Source: Aquibium sp. A9E412 (lineage in GTDB: Bacteria > Pseudomonadota > Alphaproteobacteria > Rhizobiales > Rhizobiaceae). Taken from it: 64,000 nucleotides of DNA. The translations under genes were made by a program, and so were the position numbers. Below are positions 38,964 to 47,847 of the stretch, in pieces. The stretch covers positions 1 to 64,000 of the forward strand of contig NZ_JAOAOP010000005.1 of NCBI RefSeq assembly GCF_030398335.1. Direction: 5' to 3'. A model generated the notes under the pieces. The model was given only the letters and a program-made list of their open reading frames with translations. It had not been told where the DNA came from and searched no databases. Each line of letters begins with the position of its first letter. Within the stretch, counting starts at the first letter, position 1.

Positions 38964-38979
38964 TTAAGTCCGGCTTAAC
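38964..38979 (+). promoter_or_regulatory. CtrA box upstream of outer-membrane protein gene 1
   Basis: TTAA-GTCCGGC-TTAAC is an exact match to the CtrA consensus, about 80 bp before the start codon. A partly overlapping TTAAGCGTTAG precedes it. Confidence 0.7.
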
Positions 38980-39058
38980 CTTTCCCGTCCAATTTTCCTC
39001 ATCGAGTTCAACCGAATGCGGCGTCCGTGGTCGATGCGGGGCCGAGCAAGGGATGGGA

Positions 39059-39910
39059 ATGATGCTGAAGACCGTGAAGCCGCTGCTGATCGCTGCCGTC
39101 TTCGCCACGGCTTCGGCGGCCCAGGCCGCCGATCTCTACGAGCCGCCCGTGGTCGAGGTGCCGCCGCCGGAGATCGTCTACAAGGAGGTCTCCTACGGGG
39201 GCTGGTACCTGCGCGGCGACATCAACTACCACTGGAGCCAGTGGCGCAACGCCGACTACATCACCTATGGCTGCTGCGGCGTCGTCGATCCCGGCGTCAA
39301 GACCTTCGACAGCGGCGAGCTGAAGGGCGCGCTGTCGCTCGGTGCCGGCGTCGGCTACCAGATCAACCGCTACCTGCGCACCGACCTGACCGCCGACTAC
39401 TGGTTCAACGCCGACTTCACCGGCACCACGTCGGGCACCTGCGGCGGCGTGCCGTGCGCCTCGATCGACAAGGCCTCCTACAGCGCGCTCGTGCTTCTGG
39501 CCAACGCCTATGCCGACCTCGGCACCTACTACGGCATCACGCCGTATGTCGGCGCGGGCATCGGCGGCGTGCGCATGAAGTGGGACGACCTGGAGAACGA
39601 CATCGGCGGCGTCGTCACCAAGCACAAGGGCTCGCACAACTGGCGCTTCGCCTGGGCGCTGATGGCCGGCGCCTCCTACTGCCTGACCGACCGCCTGGCG
39701 CTCGACGTGGGCTACCGCTTCACCCGCATCGCGGCCGGCCGCATGTTCGAATACGCCAACGGCGTCGGCCCCGGCCGCGATCGCGGGCTCAACGTACACG
39801 AGGCGCGCGCCGGTGTGCGCTACCAGTTCGGCGGCGGCAATGCCGGCTGCCAGGAGCCCGAGGTGGTCGCCTACGAGCCGCCGCCCTACGAGCCGCCGGT
39901 CTACAAGTAG
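39059..39910 (+). CDS. Outer-membrane beta-barrel protein (Omp25/RopB-like) 1
   Basis: This protein is about 283 residues. A signal peptide (cleavage after AQA) is followed by a Pro-rich segment (YEPPVVEVPPPEIVYKE) and an eight-stranded-type barrel starting GGWYLRGDINYHW and ending VRYQF. Unusually, about 25 residues follow the terminal Phe, including a Cys and a duplicated PPYEPP motif. Three ATGs (39053, 39059, 39062) are possible; 39059 has AAGG at the best spacing. It has a perfect CtrA box upstream and a paralogue 284 bp downstream. Confidence 0.88.
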   Translation: MMLKTVKPLLIAAVFATASAAQAADLYEPPVVEVPPPEIVYKEVSYGGWYLRGDINYHWSQWRNADYITYGCCGVVDPGVKTFDSGELKGALSLGAGVGYQINRYLRTDLTADYWFNADFTGTTSGTCGGVPCASIDKASYSALVLLANAYADLGTYYGITPYVGAGIGGVRMKWDDLENDIGGVVTKHKGSHNWRFAWALMAGASYCLTDRLALDVGYRFTRIAAGRMFEYANGVGPGRDRGLNVHEARAGVRYQFGGGNAGCQEPEVVAYEPPPYEPPVYK

Positions 39911-39993
39911 CCGGCAGCAGCAACGCTTCGCGCCGCCCGGCCCCTGGCCGGGCGGTTTGCTTTTGTCCGGGTCGCCGGAGCCCGATCCGCGCT

Positions 39994-40074
39994 TCACGGA
40001 ATCGCAGAGCGGCTCCAAGTTGCTGTTTTCGCGTTTGCGGACGGCGAACCGGCGTCCGCTTCGCCTGGAAACGC
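39994..40074 (+). repeat. Dispersed intergenic repeat, copy 2
   Basis: Shares TCACGGAATCGCAG..CGGCTCCA..GTTTTCGCG and GGACGGCGAACCGG with the other copies. The GTTTCC arm of the hairpin is altered to GCGTCC here, while GGAAAC is kept. It lies between the two outer-membrane protein genes. Confidence 0.78.
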
Positions 40075-40102
40075 TGCAAAGCCGCTTTACCGGGCATTAG
40101 CC

Positions 40103-40118
40103 TTAACCGCGACTTAAC
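40103..40118 (+). promoter_or_regulatory. CtrA box upstream of outer-membrane protein gene 2
   Basis: TTAA-CCGCGAC-TTAAC is an exact match to the CtrA consensus, 76 bp before the start codon. A further TTAAC half-site follows at 40127. Confidence 0.7.
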
Positions 40119-40193
40119 CCTCATGGTTAACACTGGCTCCGAACGCGGCATCCGGCCGGCCTTCCGGCGCTGCCGTCCTCATGGAGTCTCGCG

Positions 40194-41054
40194 ATGCGCC
40201 ACACCGCTCTTCTTCTCGCTTCCGCCGCAGGCCTGGCGCTTGCGGCGCCGGCCATGGCGGCCGACTACGACCCGCCGCTGGTCGACTACGACCCGCCCGT
40301 CTACGAGCAGGCGCCGGAATACGTGCCCGTCGAAATCGGCTCCGGCTGGTATCTGCGCGGCGACATCGGCTATTCGCTCAAGACGAAGGCGCATGGCGAC
40401 TTCACCTACCGCACCTACGATCCGGTCGCCGGCACCTATGGCGCCGACCGCTTCGACACGGCCCGGCTGGCCGACGATTTCAGCTTCGCCGTCGGTTTCG
40501 GCTACGCCTTCACCGACTGGCTGCGCGCCGACGTGACGGCCGAGCGCTTCGGCACCAGCTTCACCGGCACCACGACGAGCCCGGCGCCCTGCCTGCCCGA
40601 TCCGGCCTATGCCGGCACCACCTGCCGGTCGGAGGACGGCGCCGACATGACCGCCTATGCGGCGATGCTCAACGCTTATGTCGACCTCGGCACCTATGTC
40701 GGCATCACGCCCTATGTCGGCGCCGGCGCCGGCGTCAGCTACGTCGACTGGGATACGCTCAACAGCGGCATCTACTGCGCCGGCGCCGGCTGTCCCGCCG
40801 CCTATGTCGCCGATGCCAGCCACCCGGGCGAGGCGAGCTGGCGCTTCACCTACGCGCTGATGGCCGGCCTGGCCTACGACGTTACCGACAACCTGAAGGT
40901 CGATCTCGGCTACAAGTACCGGCGCGTGGCCGACGGCGCGATGTTCGGCTTCGACGCGGCGACCGCCGCGGCCGGGGCGAGCGGCACGCAGGGCCGCGAT
41001 CCCGGCTTCAGCCAGCACGAGGTGCGCGTCGGCCTGCGCTACGAGCTCTGGTAG
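40194..41054 (+). CDS. Outer-membrane beta-barrel protein (Omp25/RopB-like) 2
   Basis: This 286-residue protein has a signal peptide (cleavage after AMA) and a Pro/Tyr-rich stretch (YDPPLVDYDPPVYEQAPEY). The barrel begins GSGWYLRGDIGYSL and ends in the classical aromatic C terminus VGLRYELW. It is a paralogue of the preceding barrel gene but lacks that protein's C-terminal tail. It is likely a major surface protein, as in Brucella and Rhizobium relatives. A CtrA box lies upstream. Confidence 0.9.
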   Translation: MRHTALLLASAAGLALAAPAMAADYDPPLVDYDPPVYEQAPEYVPVEIGSGWYLRGDIGYSLKTKAHGDFTYRTYDPVAGTYGADRFDTARLADDFSFAVGFGYAFTDWLRADVTAERFGTSFTGTTTSPAPCLPDPAYAGTTCRSEDGADMTAYAAMLNAYVDLGTYVGITPYVGAGAGVSYVDWDTLNSGIYCAGAGCPAAYVADASHPGEASWRFTYALMAGLAYDVTDNLKVDLGYKYRRVADGAMFGFDAATAAAGASGTQGRDPGFSQHEVRVGLRYELW

Positions 41055-41493
41055 GCGCCACGCCCACCTGGACGACGCGGCGGCGGGCCGGCCGCCCGCC
41101 GCGGCCCGCCGTGCCACCCGAAGCGGCGGCGAATCCGCTCGCCGGGGCTTGTTTCGGGCGGCGGAAAGGCTAAGTGTTTCTGAGGACGAGCCTGCGCGAC
41201 GATCCGTCTTTCGCGCCGCGAGGCGGCGCCGTTCCTGATCTTCCTTCCGATCGCGGTCGAGGGCGCGCGTCGGGTCCGCGGCCCGGCGCAGGCGAGGCCA
41301 TCCGGCTGCACCATGCCCCATGCACGATCGGAAGACCGCTGCTGCGGCCCGGATGCGGCCAACAGGTCCGCGCGCCCGACGGTTTCCGGTCGGCGGCCGC
41401 GGATCAAGGGCGCCGGATCGCGGCGCTGGCGGGGGCCGGCCCGATAGCCGGCCTGCTGCGTTTGCGGCTCACGCAGCCGAGAAAGGAGCCGAT
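41055..41493. other. Long non-coding gap between outer-membrane gene 2 and a small gene
   Basis: This 439-bp stretch has no convincing gene. The open frames across it (for example 41174-41503) lack ribosome sites and have Arg/Gly/Pro-rich chance-like composition. It begins with the GC-rich inverted sequence GCGGGCCGGC..GCCCGC near 41080-41110, which may help end transcription. No other signal is recognised. Confidence 0.5.
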
Positions 41494-41724
41494 ATGGCGC
41501 TGACCAAGGACACCCTGTTCCGCACCCCCTCGCGGGCCGAACAGAAGCAGGCGACCACCGACAGCATCGCCCGCTCGATCGTCGATGCCGAGACGGCGGC
41601 GCGCGAGGCGAAGTCGGAACGCCTCAGGAAGGCGCGCCTCGAGCGGGAAGCCGCCGAGCGCGAGGCGGCGGCGGAGCGCCCGGCGGCCAAGCCGCGCCCC
41701 CGCGCCAAGTCGCGCCGCGGCTAA
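41494..41724 (+). CDS. Small charged alpha-helical protein
   Basis: This 76-residue soluble protein has a strongly helical, Ala/Glu/Arg-rich second half (ARLEREAAEREAAAERP) and a basic Lys/Arg C terminus (PKPRPRAKSRRG-like). A perfect AAAGGAG ribosome site 6 bases before the ATG supports it as real. Similar short proteins are common and uncharacterised in rhizobia. The basic tail might bind nucleic acid, but there is no direct evidence. Confidence 0.7.
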   Translation: MALTKDTLFRTPSRAEQKQATTDSIARSIVDAETAAREAKSERLRKARLEREAAEREAAAERPAAKPRPRAKSRRG

Positions 41725-41732
41725 GGCGGCTT

Positions 41733-41906
41733 TCAGGCGAACCAGGCGAGCAGCGCGCCGAGCACCACCAGGCCGGCCAGCCCGAGGATGAAGACGCGGC
41801 GCTGCCACGGGCGGCGCAGCACGATGTGTCCCTGGCTGGTGTCGCGGCCGGAAAAGGTGCGCGGTTCGGGTTCCCGACCCGCCTTGTCGTTGCCGTCGTC
41901 GCTCAT
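41733..41906 (-). CDS. Small C-tail membrane protein
   Basis: This 57-residue protein has a polar N terminus (MSDDGNDKAGREPEP). A short central segment follows (GRDTSQGHIVLRRPWQRRV), then one hydrophobic helix filling the C terminus (residues about 38-57). GGAGG lies 9 bases before the ATG. The positive residues just before the helix predict an inner-membrane protein with its N terminus in the cytoplasm. It is convergent with the preceding small gene. Function unknown. It is shorter than most automatic thresholds. Confidence 0.7.
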   Translation of the reverse strand: MSDDGNDKAGREPEPRTFSGRDTSQGHIVLRRPWQRRVFILGLAGLVVLGALLAWFA

Positions 41907-42067
41907 CGCGGTGGCCTCCGTCTCGTGTCGGGATCAACGGCACGAGGGCCTCGTCGTTCCGCCGGCGTCGCGGACGGAACCGGGCGCGGCGGCGGGTCGT
42001 TGCGACCTGCGACGGCGCAAGCCGCCGGCGACCCCGGCCGGCCGCCGCGACAGAGGAGACAGCGCCG

Positions 42068-42388
42068 ATGACAGAGACCCGCATGCTGACCGACCACGAG
42101 GAGATCCGCACCTGGGCAGCCGCGCGCGGCGGCGCGCCGGCCGTGCGCGAGCCGCATCCCGCGCATGCCGGGGACGCGCCGACGCTGCTTCTCGTCTTCG
42201 GCCAGCAGGCCTATCAGGACCAGGACGTCGGCCACGACCGGGCCGACACGGTGGCCGGCCCGCAGCTCGTCGAGTGGGACGAATGGCTGGCGATCTTCGA
42301 CCGGCGGCGCCTCGGCCTGGTGGTCGCCGCCGAGACGCCCGGCCAGCGCTACGAGTTCCACGAGATCGTCGCGCGCGGCGACGGCTGA
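42068..42388 (+). CDS. Conserved hypothetical protein, 106 residues
   Basis: This small soluble acidic protein starts MTETRMLTDHEEIRTWAAARGGAPA. It has a central LLLVFGQQAYQDQD and a C-terminal WDEWLAIFDRRRLGLVVAAE block, with no membrane segment. The start is preceded by a weak purine-rich site (AGAGGAGACAGCGCC). The HEEIRTWAAARGG-P opening resembles short proteobacterial proteins with no known role. It is convergent with phoB. Confidence 0.7.
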   Translation: MTETRMLTDHEEIRTWAAARGGAPAVREPHPAHAGDAPTLLLVFGQQAYQDQDVGHDRADTVAGPQLVEWDEWLAIFDRRRLGLVVAAETPGQRYEFHEIVARGDG

Positions 42389-42407
42389 ACCGCCCGGCGG
42401 CTCGGTC

Positions 42408-43097
42408 TCACGCCTCGCGGATGGCGTAGCCGGCGCCGCGGATGGTGCGGATCACGTCCGGCAGGCGGCCCTGGTTGACCGCCTTGCGCAGCCGTCCGAC
42501 ATGGACGTCGACGGTGCGCTCGTCGATGTAGATCGTCTCGCCCCACACATTGTCGAGAAGCTGGCTGCGCGAGAAGACGCGGCCGGGGTGCTGCATCATG
42601 AACTCGAGCAGGCGAAACTCCGTCGGACCGAGGCGGATCTCGCTCTTGCGCCGGTAGACGCGATGCGATTCGCGGTCGAGCATGATGTCGCCGACGCGCA
42701 GCACCGTCGACAGCACCTCCGGCTTGGCGCGGCGCAGCAGGGCGCGCACGCGGGCGATGAACTCCGGCGTGGAGAACGGCTTGACGAGGTAGTCGTCGGC
42801 GCCCGTCGACAGGCCGCGCACGCGGTCGCTCTCCTCGCCGCGCGCCGTCAGCATGATGATCGGCAGGCGCTCGGTCTCCGGCCGCATGCGCAGCCGGCGG
42901 CACAGCTCGATGCCGGAGACGGCCGGCACCATCCAGTCGAGCACCAGCAGGTCCGGCACATGCTCCTGCAGCCGCAGCTCGGCTTCGTCGCCGCGCGTCA
43001 CCACCTCGACCTCGTAGCCCTCGGCCTCGAGGTTGTAGCGCAGGAGCACGCATAGCGGCTCCTCGTCCTCCACCACCATGATCTTGGGAGCAATCAT
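42408..43097 (-). CDS. phoB: Phosphate regulon response regulator PhoB
   Basis: This 229-residue OmpR-type regulator has a receiver domain with phospho-acceptor Asp54 (LVLDWMVP) and Lys106 in YLVKPF. A C-terminal winged-helix domain (about 130-229) contains the recognition region DERTVDVHVGRLRKAV. It binds PHO boxes when phosphorylated. It is the last gene of pstS-C-A-B-phoU-phoB, 46 bp after phoU. No phoR lies within the window. Confidence 0.96.
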   Translation of the reverse strand: MIAPKIMVVEDEEPLCVLLRYNLEAEGYEVEVVTRGDEAELRLQEHVPDLLVLDWMVPAVSGIELCRRLRMRPETERLPIIMLTARGEESDRVRGLSTGADDYLVKPFSTPEFIARVRALLRRAKPEVLSTVLRVGDIMLDRESHRVYRRKSEIRLGPTEFRLLEFMMQHPGRVFSRSQLLDNVWGETIYIDERTVDVHVGRLRKAVNQGRLPDVIRTIRGAGYAIREA

Positions 43098-43143
43098 TTC
43101 CCGCCGGTCCTTCGGTATCGCCGTCTTGGCCGCCGCGCGCCGC

Positions 43144-43851
43144 TCAGTCCGCCGAGGCGGAGATCTGCGTCTCGTCGAGCCGCGGCCGCTGCACGGGGAG
43201 CTGGTCGCCGGTCATCACGTAGTAGGCGTTCTCGGCGATGTTGGTGACGTGGTCGCCGATGCGCTCCAGGTTCTTGGCGCAGAACAGGAGATGCGTGCAG
43301 GCGGTGATGTTGCGCGGGTCCTCCATCATGTAGGTCAGCAGCTCGCGGAACACCGAGGTGTACTCGACGTCGATCTGCTCGTCGTCGTCGCGCAGCCGCA
43401 CCAGCGCCTCCGCGTTGCGCGCCACATAGTGGTCGACCACCGCCTTGACCTGGCGCAGCACCATCTCCGCCATGGTGTTGATCGAATGGGCGAGGTCGCG
43501 CGGCGGCGCGCTCTGGCCGACCGCGCCGACGCGCTTGGCGATGTTCTTGGCCAGGTCGCCGATGCGCTCGAGATCGGAGCCCATGCGGATGGCGCCGACC
43601 ACCGAGCGCAGGTCCTGCGCCATCGGCTGGCGCTTGGCGATCAGCGTGATGGCGCACTCGTCGAGCTCGCGCTGCTTGGCGTCCATCACCGCGTCGTCGG
43701 AAATCACGCGCTGGGCGAGCGGCACGTCGGAATCGAGCAGGGCGCCGGTGGCCGCCTGCGTCATCGCGCCGGACAGGTCGCCCATGTCGCGGATCAGCCG
43801 GTCGATGTGCTCCAGCTCCTCGTCGAAGGAGGTGACGGTGTGCTCGCCCAT
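43144..43851 (-). CDS. phoU: Phosphate transport system regulator PhoU
   Basis: This 235-residue helical protein has two PhoU repeats, each with a metal-binding (E/D)xxxD motif (for example VPLAQRVISDDAVMDAKQRELDE and SAPPRDLAHSINTM). PhoU conveys the state of the Pst transporter to the sensor kinase and restrains PhoB activity. It follows pstB by 34 bp in the operon. Confidence 0.96.
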   Translation of the reverse strand: MGEHTVTSFDEELEHIDRLIRDMGDLSGAMTQAATGALLDSDVPLAQRVISDDAVMDAKQRELDECAITLIAKRQPMAQDLRSVVGAIRMGSDLERIGDLAKNIAKRVGAVGQSAPPRDLAHSINTMAEMVLRQVKAVVDHYVARNAEALVRLRDDDEQIDVEYTSVFRELLTYMMEDPRNITACTHLLFCAKNLERIGDHVTNIAENAYYVMTGDQLPVQRPRLDETQISASAD

Positions 43852-43885
43852 GAATGTCGTCCTTTCAGCGGATCGCGGCGCCGGC

Positions 43886-44695
43886 TCAGCCGAAGCGGCC
43901 GGTGATGTAGTCCTGCGTCCGCTTGTTCTCGGGATTGGTGAACATCTTGTCGGTCGGCCCCTCCTCGACGAGGTAGCCGAGATGGAACATGGCGGTGCGC
44001 TGCGAGACGCGCGCGGCCTGCTGCATGGAGTGGGTGACGATGACGATCGTGTAGTTCTCGCGCAGCTCGTCGATCAGCTCCTCGACCTTGGCCGTGGCGA
44101 TCGGGTCGAGGGCCGAGCACGGCTCGTCCATCAGGATCACCTCGGGCGACACGGCGATGGCGCGGGCGATGCACAGGCGCTGCTGCTGGCCGCCGGAAAG
44201 CCCGGTGCCGGGCTCGGCCATGCGGTCCTTCACCTCCTCGAACAGGCCGGCCCGCTTCAGGCTGTCCTCGACGATGCCGTCGAGCTCGCTCTTGGAGCGC
44301 GCCAGGCCGTGGATGCGCGGGCCGTAGGCGACGTTCTCGTAGATCGACTTGGGAAACGGGTTCGGCTTCTGGAACACCATGCCGACGCGCGCCCGGAGCT
44401 CGACGACGTCGATCCGCGGGTCGTAGATGTCCTGGCCGTCGAGCGTGATGTCGCCCTCGACGCGGCAGATGTCGATGGTGTCGTTCATCCGGTTGAGGCA
44501 GCGCAGGAACGTCGACTTGCCGCAGCCGGACGGGCCGATCAGCGCCGTCACGTGGTTCTCGCGGATGTCGAGCCCGACGTCGAAGAGCGCCTGCTTCTCG
44601 CCGTAGAAGACGTTGACGCCGGTGCCGCGCATCTTGACGCGGGTCTTGTCGGCGTGCGGATCGAGGGCCTTTTCGGTCGCCGCTTCTGTCAGCAT
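43886..44695 (-). CDS. pstB: Phosphate ABC transporter ATP-binding protein PstB
   Basis: This protein is about 269 residues. It has Walker [10 protein letters not shown], the Q-loop in [22 protein letters not shown], signature LSGGQQQRL and Walker [14 protein letters not shown]. Three in-frame ATGs are possible (44716, 44701 and 44695). The last has AAGGA at the ideal 7-base spacing, while 44716 overlaps the pstA stop. It forms the cytosolic motor of PstSCAB. Confidence 0.96.
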   Translation of the reverse strand: MLTEAATEKALDPHADKTRVKMRGTGVNVFYGEKQALFDVGLDIRENHVTALIGPSGCGKSTFLRCLNRMNDTIDICRVEGDITLDGQDIYDPRIDVVELRARVGMVFQKPNPFPKSIYENVAYGPRIHGLARSKSELDGIVEDSLKRAGLFEEVKDRMAEPGTGLSGGQQQRLCIARAIAVSPEVILMDEPCSALDPIATAKVEELIDELRENYTIVIVTHSMQQAARVSQRTAMFHLGYLVEEGPTDKMFTNPENKRTQDYITGRFG

Positions 44696-44715
44696 GTTCA
44701 TATCCTTCAGCTCCA

Positions 44716-46326
44716 TCACCAGCGCCGCTCGAAACGCTTGCGCAGCACGACCGCGATCGCGTTCATCAGGACCAGAAACGCCAGCAGGATCAAAATAGCC
44801 GCCGACGTCTTCTGCTGAAAGGCGGGCTCCGGAAAGTCCGCCCACATGAAGATCTGCACCGGCAGCACGGTGGCCGGATCGGTGAAGCCGCCCGGCACGT
44901 CGACGATGAAGGCGACCATGCCGATCATCAAAAGCGGCGCGGTCTCGCCGAGCGCCTGGGCCATGCCGATGATGGTGCCCGTCAGGATGCCGGGCATCGC
45001 CAGCGGCAGCACGTGGTGGAACACCGTCTGCACCTTCGAGGCGCCGACGCCGAGCGCGGCCTCGCGGATCGACGGCGGCACGGCGCGCAGCGCGGCGCGC
45101 GCGGCGATGATCATGGTGGGCAGCGTCATCAGCGCCAGCACCATGCCGCCCACCAGCGGAGCCGAGCGCGGCAGGTTGAACCAGTTGAGGAACACGGCCA
45201 GGCCGAGCAGGCCGAAGACGATCGACGGCACGGCGGCGAGGTTGTTGATGTTGACCTCGATGATGCCGGTCAGCCGGTTCTTCGGCGCGAACTCCTCGAG
45301 GTAGATCGCCGCGGCGACGCCGATCGGAAAGGACAGCGCCAGCGTGACCAGCATGGTCAGCGCCGAGCCGACGACGGCGCCCCAGATGCCGGCCATCTCC
45401 GCCTCGCGGCTGGCGCCGCTCGACAGGAAGATGGTGTTCCAGGTGGTCTGCGTCAGGCCGCGCTCGGCCAGGCCGTCGATCCACACCACCTCCTGGTCGG
45501 TGATCTTGCGCTGGCCTTCCGGGGTGGCGATGACGCGCAGCCCGGCCTCGCCGTCGGCCGCCGTCGCCGCGTCGGCCAGCGGCCGCAGCACGGCGGCCTC
45601 GGCGCGCGCGCCGTCGTCGGCCGGCGCCACGCCGGTCAGCTTGAAGACGCCGCTGTCGAGGCGCACGAGCAGCGAGGCGGTCGAGGCCGTCAGCGCCAGC
45701 GCGCCGTCCTCGCCGGCCGTCGCGCCGGCCTCCCGCGCGCGGTCGAGGATGGCGGCGTCGGTGAAGGCGAGCGTGGCCGCGCCCTCCTCCACGGTCGCCC
45801 GCACGGTGCCGGCCAGCCGCTGGACCCTGCCCTCCTCGGCGAGCAGGCCCTTGAGATAGAGGTCGGCGAAATCGTCGAGCGGCAGCGCCACCTCGACCGT
45901 GCCGCCGAGCGGCACGTCGCCGTCGACCACACGGTCGCGCAGCAGCGGCGGGGCGCCGCTCGAGATCAGACCGCGCGCCAGCCGGCGCTCCTGGCGGCCC
46001 GTCACCGCGGGAAACTGCGCCAGGATGGCGTCGTTGACGATGCCGTCATAGTTGGCCGCGCCGGGATCGGCCGGGTCGACGCGCTCGGCCGACAGGTCGA
46101 CCGGCAGCGTCACGTAGTTCATGCGGAAGGCCGGCAGCGCCTGCGCGACGATGGTCGACAGCAGGATGAGCAGGAACAGGGCGGCGAGCGCCACGGCGCC
46201 GGCGCCGAGCCACTTGAAGCGTGCCTCCGCGCGGTAGCGGCGGCCCAGCCGCTGCTTGGCGGCCTCGGAGGTGTGCAGGCCGGTCCGGCCGTCCGTTTCG
46301 CCGGCGGTCGAGGTCAGGTCACTCAT
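44716..46326 (-). CDS. pstA: Phosphate ABC transporter permease PstA, extended form
   Basis: This 536-residue protein is much longer than E. coli PstA (about 296). An N-terminal membrane helix (about 38-65) is followed by a large periplasmic insertion (about 70-310, DUF3333-type region). The canonical six-helix permease core with the EAA-type loop [31 protein letters not shown] then follows. The extended form is normal for alphaproteobacterial Pst systems. Its ATG overlaps the pstC stop by 8 bp. Confidence 0.95.
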   Translation of the reverse strand: MSDLTSTAGETDGRTGLHTSEAAKQRLGRRYRAEARFKWLGAGAVALAALFLLILLSTIVAQALPAFRMNYVTLPVDLSAERVDPADPGAANYDGIVNDAILAQFPAVTGRQERRLARGLISSGAPPLLRDRVVDGDVPLGGTVEVALPLDDFADLYLKGLLAEEGRVQRLAGTVRATVEEGAATLAFTDAAILDRAREAGATAGEDGALALTASTASLLVRLDSGVFKLTGVAPADDGARAEAAVLRPLADAATAADGEAGLRVIATPEGQRKITDQEVVWIDGLAERGLTQTTWNTIFLSSGASREAEMAGIWGAVVGSALTMLVTLALSFPIGVAAAIYLEEFAPKNRLTGIIEVNINNLAAVPSIVFGLLGLAVFLNWFNLPRSAPLVGGMVLALMTLPTMIIAARAALRAVPPSIREAALGVGASKVQTVFHHVLPLAMPGILTGTIIGMAQALGETAPLLMIGMVAFIVDVPGGFTDPATVLPVQIFMWADFPEPAFQQKTSAAILILLAFLVLMNAIAVVLRKRFERRW

Positions 46327-47707
46327 ATTGCTCTCGGTATTTCTTCACCACGCGCAGCGCGATGATGTTGAGGGCGAGCGTGGCGCAGAACAGCACCAGG
46401 CCGAGCGCGAAGGCGGCAAGCGTCTTGGCGCTGTCGAACTCCTGGTCGCCGACCAGCAGCGTGACGATCTGCACGGTCACGGTGGTCACCGCCTCGACCG
46501 GGTTGATGGTCAGGTTGGCGGCGAGCCCGGCGGCCATGACGACGATCATCGTCTCGCCGATGGCGCGGCTGACGGCCAGAAGCAGGGCCGAGACGATGCC
46601 GGGCAGGGCGGCCGGCAGCACCACCTTGCGGATCGTCTCCGACTTGGTGGCGCCGAGGCCGGCAGAGCCGTCGCGCAGCGACTGCGGCACCGCGTTGATG
46701 ACGTCGTCGGACAGCGACGAGACGAAGGGGATGATCATGATGCCCATCACCACGCCGGCGGCGAGGGCGGATTCGGAGGCGACGTCGAGACCGAGCGCCT
46801 CGCCGGAGCGGCGGAAGAAGGGCGCCACGGTGAGCGCGGCGAAGAAGCCGTAGACGACGGTCGGGATGCCGGCGAGGATCTCCAGCATCGGCTTGGCGAC
46901 GGCGCGCACGCGCCGCGAGGCATAGTCGGACAGGTAGATCGCCGACATCAGCCCGACCGGGGCGGCGACCAGCATGGCGATCACCGTGATGAGCAGCGTG
47001 CCGGCGAACAGCGGCACGGCGCCGAAGATGTCGGTGTTGACCGCGCCTTCCTCCGCGCCGGCGCCGGTGAAGGCGCTCTGCGGGCTCCAGTGCGTGCCGA
47101 ACAGGAACTTGTAGATCGGCACCTGCTGGAAGAAGCGCAGCGATTCGAAGATCAGCGACAGCACGATGCCGATGGTCGTCAGGATGGCGACCACCGAGCA
47201 CAGGATCAGGAAGCCGCGCACGGTGCGCTCCACCATGTGGCGGGCGCGGAAGGCGGGCGCGATGCGGGCGATGCCGTAGAGATAGCCGGCGGCGGCGAGC
47301 GCCAGCGACAGGACGACGGCGATCCGGACGCTCCAGCCGTGCAGCGTGCCAAACAGCGCGGCCGCCGCCTCCTTGGTCTCGTCGGGAAAGCCGGCGATGC
47401 CGCCGAAGGCGATGGCGCGGGCGTCGCGGATGAAGGCCTGCACCTGCGGCAGGCTCATCTCGGCGACCTCGGCGGCGAAGCGCGCGCGCACGATGGAGGC
47501 CTCGATCGCCGGCGTCACCAGGCTCCACAACACGAGGAGAAGCAGCGCCGGCACGCAGGACAGCAGCGCCAGGTAGAGGCCGTGCTGGCTCGGCCGCGAG
47601 TGCAGCCGCGCCACGTCGCCCTCGACCGAGGCGACGGCGCGCCGGTGGCCGGCGTAGAAGGCGACGACGAACAGGCCGAGGAGAGCGAGGACGAGGTAGC
47701 CGATCAT
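46319..47707 (-). CDS. pstC: Phosphate ABC transporter permease PstC
   Basis: This 462-residue permease is longer than the E. coli protein because of extra N-terminal helices and a loop (about 1-180). The core carries the EAA-like motif PQSLRDGSAGLGATKSETIRKVVLPAALPGI. It forms a heterodimer with PstA. A GC-rich hairpin separates it from pstS, consistent with lower expression of the membrane genes. Confidence 0.95.
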   Translation of the reverse strand: MIGYLVLALLGLFVVAFYAGHRRAVASVEGDVARLHSRPSQHGLYLALLSCVPALLLLVLWSLVTPAIEASIVRARFAAEVAEMSLPQVQAFIRDARAIAFGGIAGFPDETKEAAAALFGTLHGWSVRIAVVLSLALAAAGYLYGIARIAPAFRARHMVERTVRGFLILCSVVAILTTIGIVLSLIFESLRFFQQVPIYKFLFGTHWSPQSAFTGAGAEEGAVNTDIFGAVPLFAGTLLITVIAMLVAAPVGLMSAIYLSDYASRRVRAVAKPMLEILAGIPTVVYGFFAALTVAPFFRRSGEALGLDVASESALAAGVVMGIMIIPFVSSLSDDVINAVPQSLRDGSAGLGATKSETIRKVVLPAALPGIVSALLLAVSRAIGETMIVVMAAGLAANLTINPVEAVTTVTVQIVTLLVGDQEFDSAKTLAAFALGLVLFCATLALNIIALRVVKKYREQYE

Positions 47708-47802
47708 GGCGATGCGCTGCTTCCGTGGATCATGGCCGCCACCGGGCGGTGCGGATCAAGGCCGCCATCCGGCGGCGTGTCGCGGCCGGTTCGGACGAGA
47801 GC

Positions 47803-47829
47803 GGCCCGGGCGCTGGGCGCGCCCGGGCC
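47803..47829 (-). promoter_or_regulatory. Intercistronic hairpin between pstS and pstC
   Basis: GGCCCGGGCG/CGCCCGGGCC is a perfect 10-bp GC stem with a 7-base loop, 19 bp after the pstS stop, without a T-tract. Such hairpins usually protect the binding-protein mRNA and reduce read-through to the permease genes. Confidence 0.65.
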
Positions 47830-47847
47830 CTGATAGCAGGCGTCGGC

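Noticed and set aside
41174-41503. 109-codon frame in the gap after the second outer-membrane gene
   Set aside because: No ribosome site, Arg/Gly/Pro-rich chance-like sequence and overlap with the well-supported small gene at 41494.
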